From Ktedonobacterales bacterium (GTDB lineage Bacteria > Chloroflexota > Ktedonobacteria > Ktedonobacterales > JADMIN01): 5,158 nt of DNA. The notes beneath the pieces are model-generated. The model made no database searches and was not told the origin of the DNA. It was given only the letters and a program-made list of their open reading frames with translations. The translations under genes were made by a program, and so were the position numbers. Positions within the stretch are counted from its first letter, which is position 1; each line of letters starts with the position of its first letter. Location of the stretch: positions 1 to 5,158 of the forward strand of contig JANWHL010000231.1 of assembly GCA_025450405.1 (NCBI GenBank), in the 5' to 3' direction. Of the stretch, positions 1 through 5,158 are shown in pieces.

Positions 1-132
1 GACTTCGAGGCGTCATCCAATGTGGTTGACGTCTACGTGCGGCGGCTCCGCCTCCGCATTGATGATCCCTTCGAGACCAGGCTGCTGGAGACGGTGCGCG
101 GCGTCGGCTATCGGCTGCGCGTGCCGTCGTGA
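1..132 (+). CDS. OmpR/PhoB-family response regulator, C-terminal end (partial)
   Basis: The window opens inside this gene, and its final 43 codons end in TGA. The residues are the second half of a winged-helix DNA-binding domain. The recognition helix reads SNVVDVYVRRLRLRID, the standard 'vDvyirrLRxKid' of OmpR/PhoB regulators, and the closing wing reads ETVRGVGYRL, the family's near-invariant 'TVRGvGYrl'. The tail after the wing is only five residues (RVPS plus stop context), typical for the family. The receiver domain with the phosphorylated Asp lies left of the window and cannot be seen. The cognate histidine kinase starts 12 bases downstream, so the pair is co-transcribed. The regulator presumably controls a nearby operon; the facing minus-strand exporter/membrane-protein genes are the obvious candidates (inference). 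Confidence 0.95.
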   Translation, partial: DFEASSNVVDVYVRRLRLRIDDPFETRLLETVRGVGYRLRVPS

Positions 133-134
133 CC

Positions 135-138
135 GGAG
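135..138 (+). promoter_or_regulatory. Ribosome binding site of the histidine kinase
   Basis: GGAG lies 6 bases upstream of ATG 145, inside the 12-base gap after the response-regulator stop. It supports choosing ATG 145 over the later GTG codons of the same frame. Confidence 0.7.
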
Positions 139-144
139 ATCTCC

Positions 145-1809
145 ATGCGCCGCCTCGTCCGTGCCCTTCTCCCCCAAACGCCTCCACGCGCCACGCGCCG
201 GTCCTTCGGCGGCGTGCGGTCATTCCTGGGCGGCGTGCGCGTCCGCCTGACGGTGTGGTACCTGGCGATTCTCGCGGTGGTCTTCGTGGTCTTCGGCGGC
301 GTTGTCTCGGCCACCGCGATCCAACAAGATCAGAAGGTGCGGCACACCGAACTCACGGTCTTCTGGACTCAGATCAGCTCGACCTACGCGGCGTCGTCCG
401 GAACGCTGTCCGCCACGGACCCCTGGGACGCGCGCCCGGTCGCCACGCAATCGCCTGGCTTACCGCCCGCGAAGCCAAGCGTGGGGAAACCTCTGACCGA
501 CTTCGGGCCGTACGAGTTCGCGGTGCTCCTTGACGCGGACTTCGTTGCCACACAGCGCTTTGGCCCGTTGACAGATCGAGCGGTCGCGCAGGTAGCGGCG
601 CTGGCCCTCCAGCACGCCAGTCCACACCCTACCGTCGGCGACTACCCGACGGTTGCGCTCGCTGTCGCCCCCCTCGACGGCGCCACCGACATGTTGACCT
701 ACATGCTCTACGACGCGCCGATCCTGAGCCGGGGCCAGGTGCGCGCCACGCTTGTGGTCGGCCAGCCGGCACAATCCACCAACACGCTAAGCGCGCATGT
801 GCCCGGTCTGCTCATCGCGGGGCCGCTGACGCTGCTAGTGGCCGCCCTCGGCGGCTATTGGCTGGCCGCCCGCGCACTCCGGCCCGTGCGGCTCATCACG
901 CGGGCCGCTGAGGCCATCGAGGGGACCGACTTGAGTGGGCGGCTGAATCTATCCTCGGGCGACGAATTGGGCGAGCTGGCGTCGACCTTCGACCGCATGC
1001 TTGGACGTCTGGAGGCGGCGTTCGCGCGGCAGCGGCGCTTCACCGGCGATGCGAGCCACGAGCTGCGCACACCGCTCGCGATCGTCGGCGCCGAGTCCGA
1101 GCGCGCGCTCGACGCCCCGCGCTCGCCCGACGAGTACCGCCGCGCGCTCGCGGTCATCCAGGACGAGAACGCGCGCATGACGCGGTTGGTCGAGCACCTC
1201 CTGCTGCTCGCGCGTGCCGACGCCGGCCAACTGCGACCGCGCGACGAGCCGCTGGACTTGAGCGACGTGGCGCTTGACGCGGTGGAGCGCCTGGCCCCAC
1301 GCACCCGCACGCGCGGCGTGGTGCTCAGCGCGGGCTCGCTGCCCGAGCTGCGCGTCCACGGCGACCGGACGGCGCTCGGACTTGCCATCGGCAACCTGGT
1401 GGAGAACGCGATCAAGTACGCCGGACCCCTCGGCGCGTCTGGTGTCAACGAGTCAGGCATGGACGGCCCCGGCGGCGGGCGCGTGCTCGTGGAGACGGCC
1501 GCGGCGGACGTTGTCGGCGGGCGCGCGGCCCGGGTTCGCGTCGCGGACGACGGTCCCGGCATCGCGGCGGAACACCTGCCGCATCTCTTCGAGCGCTTCT
1601 ACCGCGTCGACACCGCGCGCGCGGCGGAGGCTATCGAGCCGCTCGCGTGCGAGGAGGGCAGCGGCGGAGAGAGCGTCGCCGCACCTGAGGGCAGCGGGCT
1701 CAGTCTCGCCATCGCGCACGAGATCGCCCGTGCCCACGGCGGCGCGATTCGCGTGGAGAGCGCGATGGGCAGCGGTACCACGTTCACGTTCGAGTTGCCA
1801 CTAGGATGA
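145..1809 (+). CDS. Membrane sensor histidine kinase (HAMP-HisKA-HATPase_c)
   Basis: This 554-residue kinase senses a signal at the membrane, autophosphorylates on His and passes phosphate to the regulator encoded just upstream. An Arg-rich N-terminus (1-34) precedes TM1 (about 35-57). An extracytoplasmic sensor region follows (about 60-218) that matches no domain I recognise. TM2 is at 219-243 and a HAMP linker at 244-296. The dimerisation/phosphoacceptor helix has SHELRTP with His305. The ATPase domain carries the N box NLVENAIKY (Asn421), G1 DDGPGI (468-473), F box LFERFYRVD (481-489) and G2 GSGLSLAI (516-523), and ends TTFTFELP. Two oddities: the fourth Gly-type position of G2 is Ser (usual GSGLGLAI), and there are extra residues after the N box (about 427-445) and in the ATP lid (490-515, about 20 longer than usual). 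ATG 145 has a good binding site. It ends 10 bases before the convergent membrane-protein gene. Confidence 0.95.
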   Translation: MRRLVRALLPQTPPRATRRSFGGVRSFLGGVRVRLTVWYLAILAVVFVVFGGVVSATAIQQDQKVRHTELTVFWTQISSTYAASSGTLSATDPWDARPVATQSPGLPPAKPSVGKPLTDFGPYEFAVLLDADFVATQRFGPLTDRAVAQVAALALQHASPHPTVGDYPTVALAVAPLDGATDMLTYMLYDAPILSRGQVRATLVVGQPAQSTNTLSAHVPGLLIAGPLTLLVAALGGYWLAARALRPVRLITRAAEAIEGTDLSGRLNLSSGDELGELASTFDRMLGRLEAAFARQRRFTGDASHELRTPLAIVGAESERALDAPRSPDEYRRALAVIQDENARMTRLVEHLLLLARADAGQLRPRDEPLDLSDVALDAVERLAPRTRTRGVVLSAGSLPELRVHGDRTALGLAIGNLVENAIKYAGPLGASGVNESGMDGPGGGRVLVETAAADVVGGRAARVRVADDGPGIAAEHLPHLFERFYRVDTARAAEAIEPLACEEGSGGESVAAPEGSGLSLAIAHEIARAHGGAIRVESAMGSGTTFTFELPLG

Positions 1810-1819
1810 GACGACGCGC

Positions 1820-2557
1820 TCACTTCCAGCGGAGCGGCCTGGTGGCAAGGAGCGCCACGATGGCGAGGAGCGTGCCGACGATCACCGGCGCGGGAACCTG
1901 CCCGTTCGTCTGGCTCCAGGCAATCCAGGGCGTGGTGGTGGGCAGCAGGAGCATGGCGCCGAGCACGCCGAGCATCAGTGCGCCCAGGGTCACACCCATG
2001 CGGATCCCGCGCCCTGGGGCCAGCGCCGCGGATACCGAGCTCCACTCGTCCGCGACGAGCCGCGGCGTAGCCAGGAGATGGGCGACGAGGTGGATGGCCA
2101 TGAGCGGGAAGAAGACGAGCACACTGAAGCCGTGCAAGGGCAGGAGAAGGCCGGCATTGCGCGGTCCGGTCACCATGAGGCCGATGCCGCTGCCGACGAC
2201 CACCAGCGCCGTGGCGACCAGCAGCGGCCCCAGCACCCGCAGCGCCAGATGGGGCGGACCTCGGCGCACGTAGGAAGGAGAGCGGGTATAGTAGCGGACG
2301 AAGCGGTAGCCCGTGCCGCCGAGTTTGACGGCGAGCGGGCCGGCCAGCACCACCCCGACGACAACGTGCGCGGAGAGTAGCGTGCGCAGGCGTATTGAGG
2401 TCACCACTTCGACCGCAAGCAGCGCGAGGAGCGCCGCGCCGGCCAGCGCCGTGAGCCGCTCGTTGCCGACCACCCCACGATTGCCTGCCTGCCGAGAAGC
2501 TGTCGCACCGCGCGGAACCGCTGGTTGGGCCGGGATCGCGTCGTCAGTGGGAGTCAT
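1820..2557 (-). CDS. Polytopic membrane protein, cytochrome b561-like (putative heme-binding)
   Basis: A 245-residue integral membrane protein. ATG 2557 is fixed by a strong AAGGAGG six bases upstream and by the ATGA overlap with the preceding MMPL reading frame. After a polar ~32-residue N-terminus come about six hydrophobic segments: 34-54, 59-79, 106-130, 138-163, 186-206 and 222-240. Histidines lie within or at the ends of helices: H64 (SAHVVVG), H142 (LHGFS), H156 and H160 (IHLVAH), plus H103 in a loop. The segment KLGGTGYRFVRYY followed by a Pro/Arg-rich loop recalls a membrane family common in Actinobacteria and Chloroflexota, usually annotated hypothetical. The paired-helix histidines resemble di-heme b561/cytochrome b proteins, so a role in membrane electron transfer or as a partner of a ferric/oxidoreductase domain is plausible, but heme binding is inference. 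It ends next to the kinase gene in convergent orientation, with no clear hairpin-T-run terminator between them. Confidence 0.82.
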   Translation of the reverse strand: MTPTDDAIPAQPAVPRGATASRQAGNRGVVGNERLTALAGAALLALLAVEVVTSIRLRTLLSAHVVVGVVLAGPLAVKLGGTGYRFVRYYTRSPSYVRRGPPHLALRVLGPLLVATALVVVGSGIGLMVTGPRNAGLLLPLHGFSVLVFFPLMAIHLVAHLLATPRLVADEWSSVSAALAPGRGIRMGVTLGALMLGVLGAMLLLPTTTPWIAWSQTNGQVPAPVIVGTLLAIVALLATRPLRWK

Positions 2558-4553
2558 GACATGCCTCCTTCGGGGAGCGCTTGGGTCGAACCGGCAGTCT
2601 GTCCCACCGCGAGGCCAGGCGGTCCGGCGGGCGGTGCTGTGTTGGCCCGCGACAGCGCGGAGGGCCACCAGTTCCAGCGACCGAGGAGCATGGCGAATGA
2701 GGGGACGAGCAGCGTGCGCATGAAGAACGTGTCCAGGATGACACCGAAGGCGATGCTGAAGCCGAGCTCCTGATCTTGAGCCAAGATTCGGCAGCCTGGT
2801 GTTCGTCGAGCGCCTGGGAGAGCCTGATCTCAGTATCGGCAAGCGCGCCAAATTCGTCAATGTGCAGCTTGCGCCGGCCCAGGAGCGGTTGGAGTATGTC
2901 CTTTGCCGCCTCCAGGTCACCGTCCTGGATGGCCATCCGGGCCATGGTGACGCGGCCAAAGAAGTAATCCGGAAAGCGGTGGTGGACTTCGATGCTGAGG
3001 GCCTTGGCCTCGTCATTGCGCCCGAGCGCCCCGTAGGCGCTGGCCAGGTTGTTGAGGACGGACGGGATATCGGGGCCGAGCTGACGTGCGCGCTCGAGGA
3101 GGGGCAGGGCTTTCGCCGCGTCGTTGTCTCGCATGGCGAGGACGCTCTCGCGCAGGGGCTCCTCGACCTCGGGGGGGAGCTCACCAATGGGCTCGAAAGT
3201 GATCTCCATGTTCATGAGCAGCAGTTCGCGCCACTGTCCCGCGCTCCAGAGGCGGATGGGCTGGAACGCCGGGAGCAGCCCCACCTCCAGCGGAAGCCGC
3301 GTCGCGTCCATGCGGAGCTGGTCGGAGCCGCTCTGGCCAAGGGCGAAGTCGCGCAGGGCAGCGGCTATCTCCGTGCTGCCGATAGGGCCGGCGATGCGCA
3401 CGGCGAACTCGCGACCGATCCGATCGCCACGATCCAGGAGCGCCAGCACGACGTTGGGGAGCTCGGGGTGCGCGCCCGCGAACGTCTGGAGGGCGGCTGG
3501 CGCGGCCTCCTCCTGGGCGGCGCTTGGCTCGAAATCGTCGACAGGTCCGACCTCGTCGGAGTCCTGGCCCGCATCGGAGTCCTGGACCGCGTCGGCCACG
3601 GCGCCGCTCCGGGCCACATCGGCCGTGGCGGTCATTTTCCTGATGTCGGCCATGAACCCCGGCGTAACCCAATAGTCGAAGCTGAAGGGCCACGGACCAT
3701 TGCGCTCACCGACTGGGAGCTTGAGGTCGTCCAGGTTCCGCAGCGTCAACTCGAAGTTCGGGTCCGCCTTCAGCGCTCGCTGCCAGAGTTTTCGTGCCTC
3801 CGCCTCGCGGCCAAGCCGCCACGCGGCCACCCCGGCGAGGTGCAGACCATACGCGGACGCGAACTCGGACCGGGTAAAGCCCGCCGCGGCGCCTTCCTCG
3901 TACGCTGTCCACACCGACGCGAAGTCGCCCAGAAAGCTGAAGGCCTCGGCTTTTCTGAGCCAGGCGTCGGACGAGACCGACGTGACCGGCCTCAGCCGCT
4001 CGGCGAACTCGGCGGCCCGCGCGAATTCCCCGCTGAGGACGAGATAGCGGACCATGTTTGCGATGCCGTGGAAGTTCTGGGGTGCGTCCTCCAGCACGCG
4101 GCGCGTCTTGGCGATGGTGTTCGGGAGGTGGCCTTCGAGGAGGTCGATGGAGCTGAGCGTGTTGAGAGCGGGGATGAGCCCAGGAGCCCGGTGGAGGGAC
4201 TGCTCCTCCAGCTGGCGCGCCTCGCGATATCGGCCCCGCGTCACTTGTTCCAGCGCCCGTTCGTGGAGGCCCATCGCGCGCTGGTGTTGCTCATCTGTGA
4301 GGCCCGTCCGCTCGGTGTGCTCCGCGATGTCGCTCTCGATGGCGCGGAGCAGAGTGCGCACTTCGCCGGCTCGTTCGCCCTCTGGCCAGAGCGCGAGCCA
4401 ACGGTTGAAGAGATCGCGCGCGGTGATCAGGCGGAGATGGGTCGTGTGGATGTAGGCGATGCTGACCAATGCGTCGGGATCGTCGGGCTCCAGTTCGAGC
4501 AGGCGCTCGCAGGCTTGCTCATACTTGGTGGTTTCACCTAGCTCGTGATGCAC
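2544..4553 (-). CDS. TPR-repeat protein, main body (downstream of an in-frame TAG; 3' end chimeric)
   Basis: From GTG 4553 this frame encodes 669 residues, but only the first ~594 look native. Helix-turn-helix repeats of TPR type fill 1-60 (ACERLLELEPDDPDALVSIAY), 95-215, 232-275 (WRLGREAEARKLWQRALKADP) and 475-594 (ALPLLERARQLGPDIPSVLNNLASAYGAL). Between them are a conserved-looking NGPWPFSFDYWVTPGF segment (285-300), an acidic Ala/Asp/Glu linker (320-352) and a helical, HEAT-like block (360-405). Such proteins are soluble interaction scaffolds; partner and process are unknown. After SWLKI (nt ~2772) the frame runs antiphase through the MMPL remnant, giving a ~75-residue Ser/Pro/Arg/Cys-rich tail with no protein-like pattern. 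GTG 4553 has no ribosome binding site, and good TPR sequence continues upstream to the TAG at 4628, so 4553 is a formal start only. The gene really begins at 4823. It is probably a pseudogene as written. Confidence 0.75.
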   Translation of the reverse strand: MHHELGETTKYEQACERLLELEPDDPDALVSIAYIHTTHLRLITARDLFNRWLALWPEGERAGEVRTLLRAIESDIAEHTERTGLTDEQHQRAMGLHERALEQVTRGRYREARQLEEQSLHRAPGLIPALNTLSSIDLLEGHLPNTIAKTRRVLEDAPQNFHGIANMVRYLVLSGEFARAAEFAERLRPVTSVSSDAWLRKAEAFSFLGDFASVWTAYEEGAAAGFTRSEFASAYGLHLAGVAAWRLGREAEARKLWQRALKADPNFELTLRNLDDLKLPVGERNGPWPFSFDYWVTPGFMADIRKMTATADVARSGAVADAVQDSDAGQDSDEVGPVDDFEPSAAQEEAAPAALQTFAGAHPELPNVVLALLDRGDRIGREFAVRIAGPIGSTEIAAALRDFALGQSGSDQLRMDATRLPLEVGLLPAFQPIRLWSAGQWRELLLMNMEITFEPIGELPPEVEEPLRESVLAMRDNDAAKALPLLERARQLGPDIPSVLNNLASAYGALGRNDEAKALSIEVHHRFPDYFFGRVTMARMAIQDGDLEAAKDILQPLLGRRKLHIDEFGALADTEIRLSQALDEHQAAESWLKIRSSASASPSVSSWTRSSCARCSSPHSPCSSVAGTGGPPRCRGPTQHRPPDRLASRWDRLPVRPKRSPKEACHDSH
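2564..2570 (-). promoter_or_regulatory. Shine-Dalgarno site of the membrane-protein gene
   Basis: On the minus strand this reads AAGGAGG, six bases before ATG 2557. It lies inside the 3' end of the MMPL remnant. A much longer open frame (to 3187) exists in the same phase but runs antiphase through TPR coding sequence; this site shows that the true start is 2557. Confidence 0.85.
2773..2787. repeat. Short inverted repeat at the TPR/MMPL junction
   Basis: ATCTTG and CAAGAT form perfect 6-base arms around the spacer AGC. The element spans exactly the point where recognisable TPR coding sequence (ending ESWLKI in one frame) gives way to MMPL coding sequence (starting ILAQDQELGF in another). It may have helped form the junction, or it may be chance; a 6-base arm is not rare in 5 kb, but its position is notable. 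Confidence 0.55.
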
Positions 4554-4625
4554 GTGGGCGAGACGGCGCTGGATGTCGCCTTCCAGGGGGAAGCGCTGGG
4601 CCAGCTCCTTGAGGTGGTCACGCGC

Positions 4626-4823
4626 CTAGGTCCAGAATCCCGCGGTGATCAGTGAGTCCGCCCGGATCGTCCCGGCCGCCAGGCCGGGCGACCAGGCGTT
4701 CGCGGGACGGCGCGGTATGGCGATGGGCGTGTCGCCCAATTGGGCGACGCCGGCATGCGATGCGCTGGCATGCGCCGCGTGGGCGTGGCGTCCGTGACGC
4801 TTGGCCTTCGTCTTCTTGGCCAC
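4626..4823 (-). pseudogene. TPR-repeat protein, N-terminal segment ended by in-frame TAG
   Basis: This 65-codon piece is in the same frame as the TPR body and separated from it only by TAG at 4628-4626. It starts at GTG 4823 behind GGAGG (5-base spacing) as MAKKTKAKRHGRHAHAAHAS, a Lys/His/Ala-rich leader typical of this kind of TPR protein. A proline-rich stretch and then ADSLITAGFWT follow. Replacing the stop with Glu (GAG to TAG is one base) gives TAGFWTEARDHLKELAQRFP, a well-formed TPR helix pair that runs on into RRLAHVHHELGETTKYEQAC. I therefore infer a single gene of about 684+ residues with a nonsense codon at codon 66. An in-frame ATG (4857-4855) with no better binding site could add 11 residues. 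The upstream ALDH gene ends 74 bases earlier on the same strand, so the two could be co-transcribed. Confidence 0.72.
4731..4748. repeat. Perfect 18-base palindrome
   Basis: GTCGCCCAATTGGGCGAC is its own reverse complement, with arms of nine bases and no spacer. It lies inside the N-terminal TPR segment (coding for VAQLGD). By composition a palindrome this long is not expected often in a 5 kb window, although coding constraint and high GC raise the odds. It could be an operator-like dyad or a chance coding pattern. Confidence 0.6.
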
Positions 4824-4828
4824 TACAT

Positions 4829-4833
4829 CCTCC
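4829..4833 (-). promoter_or_regulatory. Ribosome binding site of the TPR gene
   Basis: GGAGG on the minus strand sits five bases before GTG 4823. It selects this GTG over the in-frame ATG codons further upstream, which lack a comparable site. Confidence 0.65.
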
Positions 4834-4842
4834 ATCTCAAGA

Positions 4843-4857
4843 GGCATGGGCCATGCC
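4843..4857. repeat. Inverted repeat upstream of the TPR gene
   Basis: GGCATGG and CCATGCC flank a single G. The repeat lies in the 74-base gap between the ALDH stop (4898) and the TPR start (4823), about 20 bases upstream of the start codon. It could be an operator or a small hairpin. There is no T-run after it on the minus strand, so it is not a classical terminator. Apart from this repeat and the GGAGG site I see nothing else in the gap. Confidence 0.5.
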
Positions 4858-4897
4858 CGACCAGTAGATGTTCGGTTGAGCAGTGGTCCCGCCCGAG

Positions 4898-5158
4898 TCA
4901 GGCCCCGGAGGGCGTCCAGATGTTCTTGACCTGAGTGGCCTCGCGCAGAAACTCGCGGCCCTCGCCCTGATCGCGGCTGGTCCATGCGCGCGGCGGCCGG
5001 TCCGCGAGCCAGGTGCGCTTCATGTTGCCAATGGAGGCGCGCTCGACGGCGGCGGCGCCGGAAGGCTCGCCGCAATACCAGACCGCGTCCACGTCGTCGT
5101 GCTCCGCCAGAACGCGTGCCAGCGTTTCATGCGGGCCGGTGACGACGTTGATCACGCC
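4898..5158 (-). CDS. Aldehyde dehydrogenase family protein, C-terminal end (partial)
   Basis: The gene enters from the right edge in frame as GVINVVTGPHETLARVLAEH, the ALDH family's 'P.GVinvvtG....la.aLa.Hp.vdav' Rossmann segment, and runs 86 codons to TGA. Next comes VDAVWYCGEP, where an ordinary ALDH has 'vd.vsFTGS', then NMKRTWL (the 'lKrv.LELGG' position). It then jumps directly to EGREFLREATQVKNIWTPSG, a C-terminal tail I associate with tandem ALDH proteins. The whole segment holding the catalytic Cys and Glu is absent, as expected for the degenerate second ALDH domain of a two-domain protein whose active first domain lies outside the window. The second domain is thought to be structural. 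GTG 5155 is internal, not the start. Substrate cannot be inferred. The TPR gene follows 74 bases downstream on the same strand. Confidence 0.85.
   Translation of the reverse strand, partial: GVINVVTGPHETLARVLAEHDDVDAVWYCGEPSGAAAVERASIGNMKRTWLADRPPRAWTSRDQGEGREFLREATQVKNIWTPSGA

Larger units (their letters stand above)
2554..2787 (-). pseudogene. MMPL-family transporter, C-terminal remnant (5' truncated)
   Basis: Only the last ~77 codons of an MMPL (RND-superfamily) exporter remain; complete members have roughly 700-1000 residues and 11-12 membrane helices. The remnant begins at about LAQDQELGF and continues SIAFGVILDTFFMRTLLVP, the family's 'GF.(v)A.GVLLDtfvvRtlLVPa' terminal signature. It then reads LLGRWNWWPSAL, matching the family's 'lLGrwnWWp' end, and closes with a ~27-residue polar tail. 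The sequence upstream in the same frame is not MMPL; instead the antiphase TPR gene occupies it. A TTG at 2784 can be read as a start but has no convincing binding site and would give a protein with a single membrane hairpin, so I treat this as a broken gene. Its TGA overlaps the ATG of the next gene (ATGA), evidence that the two were once a translationally coupled operon. Confidence 0.85.

Noticed and set aside
855..1562. 235- and 136-codon minus-strand frames opposite the kinase
   Set aside because: Both are shadows of the histidine kinase, whose conserved boxes are unambiguous on the plus strand.
1795..1835. Possible bidirectional terminator between the convergent kinase and membrane-protein genes
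   Set aside because: No stable hairpin followed by a T-run is visible on either strand in this short gap.
1806..2380. Plus-strand frames at 1806-2273 and 2078-2380 downstream of the kinase
   Set aside because: They are antisense to the hydrophobic membrane protein. Their compositions are typical shadow patterns and no ribosome binding site was seen.
2558..3187. N-terminal extension of the membrane-protein frame up to 3187 (455 residues in all)
   Set aside because: The extension is Ser/Arg/Pro-rich and runs antiphase through TPR and MMPL coding sequence. A strong AAGGAGG before ATG 2557 and the ATGA overlap mark the real start.
2799..4541. 580-codon plus-strand open frame antisense to the TPR gene
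   Set aside because: It mirrors the TPR gene codon by codon. High GC with low third-position A/T removes stops on the opposite strand. The translation shows no domain pattern, while the minus strand shows clear TPR repeats.
4752..4774. Two direct copies of GGCATGCG 15 bases apart
   Set aside because: They arise from repeated His-Ala codons in the low-complexity N-terminus of the TPR protein; there are only two copies, so this is not a repeat array.
4824..5075. Upstream extension of the small TPR N-terminal frame to 5075
   Set aside because: It is the antiphase shadow of the ALDH gene (Arg-rich, no pattern); GTG 4823 with GGAGG is the better start.

Overview
This is a GC-rich bacterial window. 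It holds two gene blocks that point at each other and end 10 bases apart. Third-position codon choice is strongly G/C and every intact gene ends in TGA. The family mix (OmpR-type two-component pair, MMPL exporter, small actinobacterial/Chloroflexota-type heme-like membrane protein, long TPR protein with a Lys/His-rich N-terminus, tandem-type aldehyde dehydrogenase) suggests Chloroflexota (Thermomicrobia-like) or a high-GC actinobacterium. That placement is inference; there is no rRNA or marker gene here.

Plus strand, 1-1809: the last 43 codons of an OmpR/PhoB-family response regulator, then a 554-residue membrane sensor histidine kinase 12 bases downstream. They form one two-component operon. 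The kinase has all the catalytic boxes, but with extra loops in its ATP-binding domain and one substitution in the G2 box.

Minus strand, read from right to left, 5158-1820: (a) the C-terminal end of an aldehyde dehydrogenase-family protein (5158-4898). This looks like the degenerate second domain of a tandem ALDH, because it passes from the NAD-binding fold straight to the C-terminal tail with no catalytic Cys segment. (b) A TPR-repeat protein gene starting at GTG 4823 with a good ribosome binding site, interrupted by one in-frame TAG at 4628-4626. (c) At about 2772-2790 the TPR sequence stops abruptly and the last ~76 codons of an MMPL-family transporter begin in a different frame. (d) The MMPL stop overlaps (ATGA) the start of a 245-residue polytopic membrane protein with histidines placed as in b-type cytochromes (2557-1820).

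The original order on the left was probably response regulator/kinase facing an MMPL + membrane-protein operon. This is a common arrangement in which a two-component system lies next to the exporter it controls. The right side (ALDH, TPR) has been joined to it by a deletion or recombination, or by an assembly error, that removed most of the MMPL gene and the end of the TPR gene. A 6+6 base inverted repeat sits exactly on the junction. Nonsense codon and truncation together mean the TPR gene is probably not functional as written. No RNA genes, CRISPR arrays, transposase genes or intrinsic terminators were found, and there is no stretch above 300 bases without a gene or gene remnant.
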